Source: Microcebus murinus (lineage: Eukaryota; Chordata; Mammalia; Primates; Cheirogaleidae). From it: a stretch of DNA of 64,000 nucleotides. A model generated the notes under the pieces. It did not search any database and had not been told where the DNA came from. It worked only from the letters and a program-made list of their open reading frames with translations. Both the position numbers and the translations under genes were made by a program. The stretch's first letter is position 1. The number at the start of each line of letters is the position of its first letter. Positions 48,627-58,659 of this stretch are shown in pieces. The stretch is from assembly GCF_040939455.1 (NCBI RefSeq), contig NC_134106.1, positions 74,779,001-74,843,000 on the forward strand, written 5' to 3'.

Positions 48627-50159
48627 ACACCTGTGCCAAGGTGAAAAGACGAGCTCTCCCTAAGAGCTTCCGGCTCATGCACTTGCTTACTTCCTTGTCC
48701 AGGTGCAGTGTGAACGCTCCTTGTGCTGCATCTTAAAGGAACCCTCTTTGAGAAAGGACTTCTTCCTACCCGAGTAGCCAGCCCTAGGGCCAGGCTGGTA
48801 CCTCTTCCTTCACTGTGTGAGACCAGAAGGCAATGCCTGCCTGAACCAACAGAAGGGAGGTGGGGAAACTGAGAAAACTGGAAGCCTCGCTTTTCTGAAG
48901 TCACCAGCAATCAGCTCCAAGAACTGTAACCAGGAAGCCCCGGGAAGCAAAACCGTCAACAGGGAACGGGGACGTGGTGGCTTTCGTCAGGATTTCTCTG
49001 AGGTCCTGGCGAGGCGGGGCAGTGGCCAGATGTTCCTGATTCACCATCAAGGCCAGCGGGGTGGGGGTGGCGCTGTCTAAAACATCTCCGGCGAAGCGGG
49101 GCTGTCCGGGGGTGCTGCGATCACTAACCATTTGCCCTGCAGACGGCTCGTTCCATGCGCGTTGCACATTTTCCTCCTTCCGCTGAGCGCAGAATGGGGA
49201 AGATCAACAATGTACTCTTATCACCCCAAAGGCTTTTTACAAAGTCTCTGCACACTTACGCCAAAATCGGGAACTTGATCACTGTGGCCTGACGATGTGT
49301 TTTGAGAGAAAAGGGATGGGGTGGGTGTTCATTCTTTCCCTGAAAGTTCCCATCCATTGTTGAGTAAACATCATAAATCTACGGCACAGACAGGCTGCCT
49401 GTGCTCAAATTACCTCCTGCTACAATTTTAGCTTCAAGTTTTAATGCCCCAAACATGAATAACTTTGTATCCCAGCACAGGTCTGATTAATGAGGCAACT
49501 TTGCCAACCTCAGGGCTGGAGAGTGGCTCCTCACCCCCCTTCCTTTTTTTTTTTTTTTCTCCCCCTGTGGCTTAGTAACCACTTCAGCAAATTTCCCTGT
49601 TAAGTATACAAGGCGACAGAGTGCAATAAAAACTAAAGGATAAGGCAGATAAACACCAGCGTCTCTCTGGACAGACCTCACCGGCTGACAGAGAGCACGT
49701 CAGCTCAGGTTTGCACCGTGGAATCTAAAATGTTCCATCATTAATTCCAGCATAAAACTCACACACACCTTGCTGTGCGCCCACGGGTCATCTTCAGTCT
49801 GTGGGTCACACATACGGGACCATTTGCTTCCTGGGTGGTCACGTGGTTTGCACATGGAGCTGTCACTCGTGTCCTACTTGCACGCAAGGTGTCCAATGCC
49901 AACAAGTTTGAGAACGTGGCTGAAGGTCACACTCAGGAGGTGACCCCAATTAGTCTCTGATATCCAACCAGGAAGGAAAGGGGGGTTCACCTTGCCCAGA
50001 TGTTGTCTACCCCCCAAATAAGATGGTGTCCCTTGACTAATTGCTGGATAGGAGTCAATCTGTTGAGTACTTAATACATGCTGTGCACTCTGAATGGGAA
50101 ATGACCAGGAGCTCCAAGGACTTCCTGAGTCTTCTAGAGATGGCAGAGGTGCCCTGCGT
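48627..50159. other. Unique non-coding sequence
   Basis: No gene recognised. A T run at 49545-49559 follows a C run. An L2/MIR-like phrase ('tgttgagtacttaatacatg') at about 50061-50080 may belong to the MIR that follows. Confidence 0.5.
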
Positions 50160-50302
50160 ACGTGATCTCATTACTGTTCACAGCAACCCTGCGCAGTTGG
50201 TTGTCTCCATGCTTCTCACATAATGAAGCTGAGGCTTATGGGGAGACAGTGTCCCCAGTGATGCAGCCTCAAGTGCTCTGGCTCCAAATTCAATATTCTT
50301 AA
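50160..50302 (+). repeat. MIR SINE fragment
   Basis: 'cgtgatctcattactgttca', 'cagcaaccctgcgcagttgg', 'aatgaagctgaggcttatgg' and 'agtgatgcagcctcaagtgc' follow the middle and right parts of MIR, diverged. Confidence 0.6.
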
Positions 50303-50354
50303 GAAATAAAGCTTCTCTCCTTCCTTCCCATCCTGTTCCTACTCCCTGTCTCTC

Positions 50355-50358
<4 letters not shown>

Positions 50359-50389
<31 letters not shown>
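50359..50389. repeat. (CA)n microsatellite
   Basis: About 15 pure CA units. Confidence 0.95.
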
Positions 50390-50554
50390 CCCTTTGTCCA
50401 CACTTGAAGCTTTGTGTGGGCCAGTTATATCCATAACATAACCACAGCAGAACCTGGATTGGTCCAGACTGCAGGGATTTAGAATCTAGATGTCGTTTGC
50501 TATTGAAGCTTTACAGAGCCAATCCTGCAGATGAGCCTTGACTTTCTTTTAAGC

Positions 50555-50795
50555 CAGGGTCCAGTAAACTTTTTTTCTGAAGGCCAGATAGTAAATATTT
50601 TAGGCTCTGCAGGCCGTATGGTCTCTGTCATGACTCCTCAGCTCTGCCATTATAGCTCAAAATGTCATCTATCAATGCCATAGTCATAGTTGATATGTAA
50701 AGGAATGAGAGAAGCTGTGTTCTAATAAAACTTTATTTAAAGAAATAACTGGCAGCAGGCAAGATTTGGCCCATGGGCCATAGTAGTTTGAGACC
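50555..50795 (+). mobile_element. hAT-Charlie MITE
   Basis: Starts 'cagggtccagtaaacttttt', continues 'aaggccagatagtaaatatt', 'ttaggctctgcaggccgtat', 'aataaaactttatttaaaga' and 'tttggcccatgggccatagt', ending near 'agtttgagacc'. This is the common 'ggccagatagtaaatattt' hAT element at near full length. Subfamily name uncertain. Confidence 0.8.
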
Positions 50796-51989
50796 ACACA
50801 GTTTTCACCATAAGCTTTCAATTAGAAGTGTTATCAACACCTTAGGGTTTTAGATGTTGGATCTGTTTAACCTGTCAGAGGTGAGATTAGAGCTGGGGGC
50901 CCTTGTGGTGAGGCTGCTGGGCCAGGCCAGCAGTCATAACGTGTGTTCCACAAGGAGAGAGCAACAGGCATTTTCCTAAAACAGAGTTCCCTGGACTAGT
51001 GAGTGTGGGAAGCCTTGGGCTAGATAATGAAACTGTTGCCATTACTGCAGGACTTTCCAGGCCTTTCAGGATGCTAATGAATATCGTGACTTTCTAGGAA
51101 GGGAGAGTTTGTGCGCAGAGCGTGTCTGTACGGTATTCTTTGGGAAGACTTCTCTGGATCCCCAAAGTTTTTCATGCTATCTTCCTTTTCTACCTCTTTT
51201 CCCAGTGGTTCCCACTTGAGAGTACTGTCCTGAGTTGCTACCACACACACAATATCTAACTTCACCCTCAGAGCCAGTCCCATCAGGGACTTAGGTGGCC
51301 CTGTCCACCCCCACAGCCCCATGCAGATGTGCTCAGTTTGGAGGGCGTGGGAAGGGCAGGGTTTGAGTTCAGGTTGGTGTGTCTCTTTCCTTCATTTGTA
51401 CCACCTGCTGCTTACACTACAATTGCTTCCAGATCTGGTATTTATGGTCTCCTAGAATCTCCCAGAACCTCACAAGTGCCCCTGGGTCCCTGGTGTGAGA
51501 GACTAGAGGGAAAGCCCCCTCCCATGAGAACACAGGCCCAGAGCTTCACGGAGCCTGAGGCAAGGGCGGTTGGCTCTGGTTAGGGAACGTGAGGACTCTG
51601 ATGAGAGCATGGCTATGGGACAGTCATGCCTGGAAGGCCGTCGCCACTAGAGACCTTGGTGAGGAGGCAGGACTTGGAGGTGAGGCATCCCTGATGTAGT
51701 GGAAAACCCAGCCAGTGCAGATAGTTTTGTGTAAGACTCTTAACTCTGCAGAAACTTTTGTTCATTATCTACAAAGTCACCAGCCTGGGTGAAGTGTGTG
51801 GGGCTAAGTGGAGAGAGCTCTGCAAAGAAGGCTGGCCACAGAAGGCGGAGGTATCGTCTGGAGGAAGACTCTCAGGGCAGTTTGAATATTTCTGGGCCTT
51901 TCCAAGGGGGAAGGCATTGTGCAAAGTTTGGGATTTGACTTACCGGAAGCCCTTCTTTAAGCACATGCTTTAATCACCAGCGTGAGCCT
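50796..51989. other. Unique non-coding sequence
   Basis: No gene or named repeat recognised in this 1.2 kb. Confidence 0.5.
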
Positions 51990-52117
51990 GCTAGGCATGG
52001 TGGTTCACACCTGTAATCCCAGCACTTTGGGAGGCTGAGGTGGGAGGATAGCTTAAGGCCAGGAGTTTGAGACCAGCCTAGGCAATATAGTGAGATCTCA
52101 ACTCTACAAAAAAAAAG
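51990..52117 (+). mobile_element. Alu left monomer (FLAM/AluJ-like)
   Basis: 'aggcatggtggttcacacct', 'gtaatcccagcactttggga', 'ggctgaggtgggaggatagc' and 'gagaccagcctaggcaatat' match a 7SL-derived Alu left arm, ending in an A run at about 52107-52115. No right arm follows, so it is a free left monomer or a truncated copy. Primate-type sequence. Confidence 0.85.
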
Positions 52118-52448
52118 TGAAGTAGTAAGTAATAAAAAGCCTGAAAACCCTACCTGGTCTGCAGAGACCCACAGCAAACAAGAGTGCAGTGCTGGCCTGG
52201 GGAGGGCCCCTCGATCTAGAGAGCAGCCAAGGGGTTCTTGTGCCTTGTTTTCAGGGTGGTAATGCTTTACACGGAGGCTGTGCATTATTTCTCTAATTGA
52301 AAGTTACTTTTAAAAAAGGACAGAAAGAATCAGGAAAAACCACATGAAGACTTTATGCCCAGATCTGTTTTCATTTCAACCAGATGGGCAAGGATGCTAA
52401 AACTGTTGTCAGATTTGTTGAGCCGCGTACTCAGCCGGTATGTTGTTT

Positions 52449-52489
<41 letters not shown>

Positions 52490-53164
52490 CCTCTGACTGT
52501 CTCCCAGAAGTGATTCCCATGAACACTCCTAAACCAAATCAAAGCAACAGTGACAAAAACAAAAAGCCCCAGTCACCACCAGCACCATGAGACCCTCCTG
52601 GCCAGCGTTGCTATCCGCAGGCTGTGTTTGTGTTTCCTCTTCTCTCGGACTTCCCGGGTACCACTAAGAATCCCTCCTTCTTGCTCCGGGACCCCAAAGG
52701 ACATGCTGGGGCGGGACTCACACAGGTCCTGGGGCCGCGCACTTCTGGGAGAGCACAAATCTCAGCCCTCCTCACCCCTCCCTGCCCAGGGACAGAGGAC
52801 CCTTTCCGCCAAGGCTTCCTCACCACCTGGGGCCTGGTGCTGGGCCTGAAGCCTACTGTGTGTGCCTACCCCACCCAGGGGACACAAGGTCTGTCAGGCG
52901 AGCCTTTTTATGGGCAAAACAACTCATTTCTTATAGGGAATCAGTCCATGGGGGACACTAGCCCATCAGTGGAGACCTCGTATTTTCTGCCTAGGGAGCA
53001 CTGTCCCCTGCTTCCTTCTAGGATGTGAGAAATTGGTTCTAATGCTCCATCCCCGAAGCCTCATCCCTCCGGCTCCCGCTTACAAATGGCCCGGCCTCTG
53101 CAGGCCCCCGTGAACCAGGCAAAAGAGCGAGCAGAGCAGGCAAGATCCGGGTAGGTGGAACTCA
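52118..53164. other. Unique sequence with (GT)n
   Basis: No gene recognised. Contains a (GT)n tract at 52457-52488. A 134-codon plus-strand frame (52624-53028) overlaps open minus-strand frames and has no domain. Confidence 0.5.
52457..52488. repeat. (GT)n microsatellite
   Basis: About 16 GT units preceded by 'gtgcgcac', an alternating purine-pyrimidine run that lengthens the potential Z-DNA segment. Confidence 0.95.
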
Positions 53165-53290
53165 CATCTCAGCCCTGCCCCTGCCTAGCTGTGTGATCCA
53201 AGGCAACTCACTCACCCTCTCTGAGCCTCAGTATCCCCATTTATAAAATGGGATAGAGGCCAGCGCCTTCTCCACGGGGTTGTGATGGGG
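53165..53290 (+). repeat. MIR SINE fragment
   Basis: 'gcctagctgtgtgatccaag', 'caactcactcaccctctctg', 'agcctcagtatccccattta' and 'taaaatgggatagagg' match the MIR core very well. Confidence 0.85.
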
Positions 53291-53744
53291 AGAGGCGAAG
53301 CGGTGCCCGTGCAGGGCTGGTGGCCAGGGAAGGGGCTTCCGAGCGGGGCCTGCCAGCTCGCCAGGAAAGGCGGCTGCCGTCCATCCTGGGCAGACAGTGC
53401 CAGATCAGAGGGAAGCTCAGCAAGCCACTTAAAAGGGACCTTGACTCATTTTGTGGTAACCGAATGTGCAGTTCAGGAAGTGCTTCGCAAAAGCGAACTG
53501 GGCTCCAGCCGCCCCCTCGTCCCCCTGCCCTTTGCTCAGGATGCGCTGTGCGGTGACGATATTCCAGGCCGCTCCCCGACAGACACCGCCAGACGCCACC
53601 TGGTGCGCAGACGGCAGCGCCCACGTGCCCTTGAGCCTGCTGAAGGCCGGCGGGGCCACTGCCTGACCTCCTGGATTCGAATTCCGCTCTGTCCTTGAGG
53701 CCGGGTGCTCAGCCTCTCCGAGCCTGTCTCCCCGTCTGTAACTG
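53291..53744. promoter_or_regulatory. CpG-rich patch of uncertain role
   Basis: From about 53485 to 53660 I count roughly 17 CpGs in 175 bp, unusual for this window. Included is gacgccacctggtgc (53592-53606), which matches the minus-strand CTCF core at 13 of 15 positions. Open frames of 120-138 codons occur on both strands but have no domain. It may be a small unmethylated regulatory element, or young GC-rich sequence. Confidence 0.3.
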
Positions 53745-53960
53745 GCACTCCTGCGTGTCAGGGCAGTGCTAAGCTCTTGACAATCCTCTGTCATTTAATC
53801 CTCACAAACTGCTGTAAAGTAGTAAAATTCTTGCCATTTAAGGATGGGGAAACTGAGGCACCCAGCGTTTAAGCTATGCCAGGGCACATGGAGGGGAACT
53901 ACTGGAGCTGGGATTTGAACCTGAGGAGTCGTACTCCAGAGCCTTCCCTCCTAACCGCCG
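53745..53960 (+). repeat. MIR SINE
   Basis: 'gctaagctcttgacaatcct', 'catttaatcctcacaaactg', 'ggatggggaaactgaggcac' and 'gggatttgaacctgaggagt' run in MIR order across about 215 bp, plus orientation. Confidence 0.85.
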
Positions 53961-55678
53961 GCATCTAGAAGCTGGTATGTGGTAGGTCTCGGTGGTGTCT
54001 AACACGAGTAGAAGAATAGCCAGTTTCTGCTAAGCACACACCTGACGCTGAGTGTAGGTGGGAAAGAAGTCTTCCAGCCTTGCTGCTGCTTGGCTGGCAG
54101 GCGGGGGAGTGGCCTGAGTGTGGAGAAAGCTCAGGGCAGGGCCTCCTCTGCCTCCCCAGGGACGGCCCGGCTGCCCTGGGAGTGGACATGGTCGTGCCCA
54201 CTGCACCCCCAGCTGCCTTAGCTCCAGGGGTGGTGGCAGCAGGAGCCCCTGGGCTCAGAGTGCAGAGGCCGCAGAGGAGAGCCATGGGGGTACCTGCTAA
54301 GGAGGCAGGTGCGCCTGGGGACTAGAGACTGAGGGGTGGAGGGAGGCCACAGGGAGGAAGAGGCTGCCCTTGTCATTAGCCGGGATCCATCCCGCCCACC
54401 TCCCTGTACTTGCCCTGTGTAGGTTCTCGGGGACGGGGATTGGGGGAGGGGAGGGGCACCCCACTCCCGGAACAGCGCCCATAGGTCGTGAGAAAGGCCC
54501 CTCTTCTCTCCCCTGCTTCACAGGCCTTGGGGACGATTTGAGCAGTATCCCTGCTGGGAAACGAAGGCCTGCCTTAGTTCCTCATCTACGGCACACACCC
54601 TAATTCCCAGGGCAGTTAAAAGCCCCGAGTTGCCCAACTCAGTCAGGGGAAGCTTGTCCCCTCCGTCCCACTACAGCTGACGAGCCTCGCCTGTCCGTCC
54701 CCACGGCCGGGCAGGGACCGGCTCTTGGTGTCCCCAAGCCCACGCACAGAGGAGGAAGCTGACTCTGATAGCCCAGAAACATCTGTTCCCCATTTGTCAT
54801 TGTCAAGCTCTGATGTCTTCTGGGACTAAGTTTGAAGGACAGTTTTTACTGTTGTAACCAGAAAAGCAAAAGGAAGCAAACAATGACAGCCTCCCCCACC
54901 CCCCTTTCTTTGGGACTTTTTTCTTTGTGAGTAGGAAGCCATTCCAGTAAGCGGGAGCTGGTACCAAACGCACCTCGCCCCACGGGGGGTTGCTCCCGCG
55001 TCTCCCCTCCCCCACTGCACACGCCACTGTGCTGAGAAACACCGGGGTGAATACTTTCAGGGTGAGGCTGGGACAAAAGGAGCCAGGAGGAACCATTTCA
55101 TTTTCACCTGGCCTTGTTTCTGCATTTTTGAAGGACACCTGCGACCTGTGACCAGCGCTCTGATAAAAGTGCCTGGGCAGCAATGGTCGCTCTGAGACAG
55201 CAGCACCGCGGCCAGTTTCTGGGGCTAGAACGCTCCCGCCCCCCTCTCCTCTGGATGTTTCCAGCGTGTGCCTGTGCGTGCAGTGGGTAAGCCAGTCATG
55301 GGCCTCCCGCTCATGGGAACTAGGAGGCACCCCGATGCACCCTGCTTGCTCCTACAGCTTTCCCGCTCTGCCCTGCGGAGGCCACCCCAGGACCTCCGCC
55401 TGCTGTGCCCGGCTCCCTGCTGGGCCTGCTGAGCGTGGCTGAGCCTGCCCCTCGGAGCTAAGGACCGCGGCGGGTCCCTGGCCTTTGCTGTACCCTGGAG
55501 GACCCGGCCGTGCTCTCCTTGAGGATTTTGGGGAGGGTTTTCTGGGTTGGAAGATCAGGAGGATGCCTCCCAGCAGGAGGCAGAGGTTGGGGTTCCTGGA
55601 CTGCCCACAGACCAAGAGGCTGACTTGGTCCCTCTCTCTGTCTTCCAGCTTTTCTTCTAGAAAGTGCACTCCTTCCCC
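53961..55678. other. GC-rich unique sequence
   Basis: No gene supported. The 175-codon minus-strand frame at 54803-55330 has no domain-like pattern. A CTCF-like motif ccagcaggaggcaga (55570-55584, plus, 13 of 15) is present. Confidence 0.45.
55570..55584 (+). promoter_or_regulatory. Weak CTCF-like motif
   Basis: ccagcaggaggcaga matches CCASYAGRKGGCRSY at 13 of 15 positions (A at the K and final Y positions). At this stringency chance matches are common, so this is a low-confidence note. Confidence 0.2.
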
Positions 55679-56120
55679 ATGGCTGCTGGAAAAGCCAAGG
55701 TAGCTTAAAACAACACAAGTATATTCTTTTGCAGTTTTGGAGGCCAAAAGCCTGCATTTGGTTTCACTGGGCCAAAGTCAAGGTGTGTGCAGGGCTCTGG
55801 GAAGAATCAGTTTCCTTACCTGTTTGTTACAGCTTCCTGAGGTAGCCAACATCCCGGGGCTTATGACCCCTCCCTCCATCTAAAAGTGCATCACCCCAGT
55901 GCCTGCCTCCATCGTCACTCAGTCTTCCCTTCTTTGACCTTCCTGCCTCCTTCTCACAAGTGATTACCTTTAGGGCCAGCCAGGTAATCCAGGGTAAGCT
56001 CCCTATCCCAAGATCTTTACCTTAATCACATCTTCAACGTCCCTTTTGCCATGTCATGTAACATTCCCAGGTTCTGAGGACTTGCAGGTATCTTTGGGGG
56101 CCACTATTTAGCCTGTCACA
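55679..56120 (-). mobile_element. MLT1-type MaLR LTR, reversed
   Basis: The plus strand reads 'tggctgctggaaaagccaag', 'tagcttaaaacaacacaagt', 'gttttggaggccaaaagcct', 'agtcaaggtgtgtgcagggc', 'gtgcatcaccccagtgcctg', 'ccttaatcacatcttcaacg' and ends 'ccactatttagcctgtcaca', the inverted order of an MLT1-type LTR. Diverged. No internal region is attached. Confidence 0.65.
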
Positions 56121-56782
56121 GAAAGTGGCAGTGAAGACCCAAGGGCAGCCTCCTGCGCAGAGCGTGAAGAAGGCTAATAACGAAGGAGCCACAACACCTT
56201 GTCAGGAGAGCTGAGTGTATTTGGGGCCATCCTGCATTTACCCCTATCTTGGCAGCCGCCTGCTTCCTCAGGGACAGTGCTCCCTCTATTGCATTGTACC
56301 TCGGGGAGGGGTGGATCCAAATGCCAGCACACACGGGAGCTAGAGGGGTAGCTCTTCCTCTCCTCTCTTGGCACAGCCAGGGGTGGGCTCTGTGCTCTGT
56401 CACTGGGGTGCTGCTCTCTGAGCCTTGGGGGCTTACTTGCTCAGCACAGCAGTGACTCACATTGTTCCCACTTCACGCCCATTTTTGCCGTTCCTATTCT
56501 CTACCCACCTCCTCAGTGGGGAACTTTCCATGTTGGAAGGCCACATTAATTGAGCTGTAAGATAAGGCCACATTCAAGAAACTTCAATTAGATATACTTA
56601 AAAATGTACAGTAGTTTGTGAAAATCTAACTGCTATGTGCTTGATAACTTAAAAAATGAAAGCTATTTGTTAATTTTAAAGTTCACTAACCTTTTAATGG
56701 CTTTGCTGCGTCTGCTTTTTGTTGGAAAGCAGAATATTTGGTTGTAGCATGGAAGTCCATGGTTTCAGTTGATCCTCTACCT
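56121..56782. other. Unique non-coding sequence
   Basis: No gene or repeat recognised. The stretch from 56525 is AT-rich and immediately precedes a hAT insertion. Confidence 0.5.
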
Positions 56783-57213
56783 TTGCGGTTCCCAACCCCT
56801 GGGGTCAAGGACCAGTCCTGGTCCATGGCCTGTGAGGACCTGGGCCACACAGCAGGAGGTGAGTGGGGGGCCAGCCAGGGAAGCTTCATCTGTATTTACA
56901 GCCGCTCCCCATAGCTCACATCACTGCCTGAGCTCCACTTCCTGTCAGATCAGTGGTGACATGAGATTCTCATAGGAGCGCGAACCCTACTATAAACTGC
57001 ACATGCGAGGGATCTATAATAGGTTGAGTGCTCCTTATGAGGATCTAATATCTGATGATTGGAGGTGGAGCTGAGGTGGTGATGCTGGTGCTGGGTAGCG
57101 GCTGCAAATACAGATTATCATTAGCAGAGATGCAACTGCATAGAGACCATAATAAATCAATTGCTTGCAGACTCCTATCAAAACCCTATCAGTGAGTGGC
57201 AAGTGAAAATTAA

Positions 57214-57350
57214 GCTGCATCTGGTGGCAGGCTCTATAGTGACAAGTGAGCATCTCACTTCAATTGTAAAGCTGCATTTCGTGGCAGGCTTTATAAGGGC
57301 AAGTGAGTTGCTGTACTTCAATTGTACGGCTGCATCTGGTGGCAGGCTTT
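57214..57350 (+). repeat. Subterminal ~57-bp tandem repeat in hAT element
   Basis: The phrase gctgcatctggtggcaggct recurs at 57214, 57271 (as gctgcatttcgtggcaggct) and 57329, giving units of 57 and 58 bp that include 'gacaagtgag' and 'cttcaattgta'. Subterminal repeats are typical transposase-binding regions of hAT elements. Confidence 0.85.
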
Positions 57351-57476
57351 AAGTCAGAATCCGGCACTTATTGCAGTCCTCTCGTGGCCCACCCATTATT
57401 TTATTTACCACTTCCACGTGCTGCACGCTTGTCTCAGTCACAGTTTTGGTAAGCCCACAAGCAAACCCTAGCAAAA

Positions 57477-57527
57477 ATGAGTAAAAAACAAATGTCACCG
57501 GAGAGCTTCTTTGAAAAGGGGGAATGA
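57477..57527 (+). pseudogene. N-terminal stub of hAT transposase
   Basis: The frame ATG...TGA encodes MSKKQMSPESFFEKGE. An N-terminal MSKKQ...SFF segment is what I remember from hAT-Charlie transposases upstream of their zinc-finger (BED) region. The frame ends after 16 codons, and I cannot recognise the transposase further downstream, so this is a dead remnant. The position, directly after the leader with subterminal repeats, supports the call. The family-level assignment is inferred. Confidence 0.6.
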
Positions 57528-58659
57528 CCAATCCTGGTTTGCTTGCATGGAACTGAGAAATTTCCCAAGATGTGGGACTTTCAGTGCTAAAACAAGAATG
57601 GTCCCTGGGAAACCAGGATGGTTGGTCACTCAAGTTCCAAATTGTCTCTAGAATTCTCTGGCTATGAAAGAACTTCACCCACTTTTTTCCTGAGCCTGAG
57701 GTTGCTAGGATGCCCCTATCACCCGCTGGTTCTTCTTGGGGATGGGAAGAGTGGGGAGAGAGGGTGGAGGGGAAGATCACCCTGCCATTCTCTCTTCGAG
57801 CAGAAGCCAGGGCCTTTCCAGGAATTTGGACTCTGAAGTGGAAGGAGAACACTTAAAGACCACCGAGATTTCATGAGAATAACAAGATTTTATTTTAACA
57901 GTAAATTTTAATATTTGACAAAATGCAGACATATTATTTCTCAGAACTGATACTGAGTCACTATGGAAAATATTCTTTCTCCAGAGGTGAAATTGCACTG
58001 GTTAATTTCAATTACAAAGGGAGTGTAGCTTACCTTAACCTAAGACAGCTCGGTGAAGCCTGTTGTAGCATTTTTTACTACCGAGGATACACCTTGTGCA
58101 AAGCAATCCCAAAAATCTGGAGGTGGAGCCCTCGAGGTCTCCAGCCACTCAGGTCTCTCCTCCTATCATCTCTGTGGGGCGGCTCCTCTCCCGGCCCATC
58201 GCTAATATTTAGATTCTCTGGAAACACACAAATAGATCAACTGCATGTCAGAAATGCAAAAAATATAACTGTCATTATATACATATATATATATATATAT
58301 AGACTCATCTTATACTTGAGACGCCCTTCCTGTTGTTGGCAACAAAATACTTCATTTCACTGTGTTAAAACTTAGACTCAGTGAGGTCTATGTTTCTGAT
58401 GCCACCCAGGGTTTCTCCACTCCTCTTCTTTCCCAAATTGCAGTGCAGGTGCCAGGAAAAGTGGAGGTGTGTGCCCTGTGGCATTTGGGGAGGGGGATAC
58501 CTCCCAAAGAAGAGCTTCTCCCTCCTGGTCATTAGGTGTCAGCCTCATCCAGTGTCCTGTTGAGGTGTCCATGGCTGGGGTTACTTGTTGTCCATCCTCA
58601 CCACAGACACGGCACTAAGGTCCACTGTGACTTGTGTGTATCCTCAGATTAGCTGAGAA
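57528..58659. other. Unique sequence with (TA)n
   Basis: No gene confirmed. A 167-codon minus-strand frame (57349-57852) begins in unique DNA and runs antisense into the hAT element, so it is not credible as a gene. A (TA)n tract lies at 58276-58301. Confidence 0.5.
58276..58301. repeat. (TA)n microsatellite
   Basis: About 24 bp of AT/TA repeats with one C interruption at the left edge. Confidence 0.9.

Larger units (their letters stand above)
56783..57527 (+). mobile_element. 5' half of autonomous-type hAT transposon (copy 2)
   Basis: The left end 'gcggttcccaacccctgggg' is followed by the 'cctgtgaggacctgggccac' and 'acacagcaggaggtgagtgg' segments also seen reversed in copy 1 (1866-2335). 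A large internal inverted repeat is present: 56890-56910 pairs with 57093-57113. Next come 'agagaccataataaatcaat', a tandem array (57214-57350) and a leader that ends at an ATG at 57477. The downstream transposase body and right terminus are absent, so the copy is truncated near 57527. Confidence 0.85.

Noticed and set aside
54803..55330. 175-codon minus-strand open frame
   Set aside because: No domain, no codon-usage signal I can see, in GC-rich DNA.
57349..57852. 167-codon minus-strand open frame
   Set aside because: Runs antisense into a hAT transposon and has no recognisable protein pattern.
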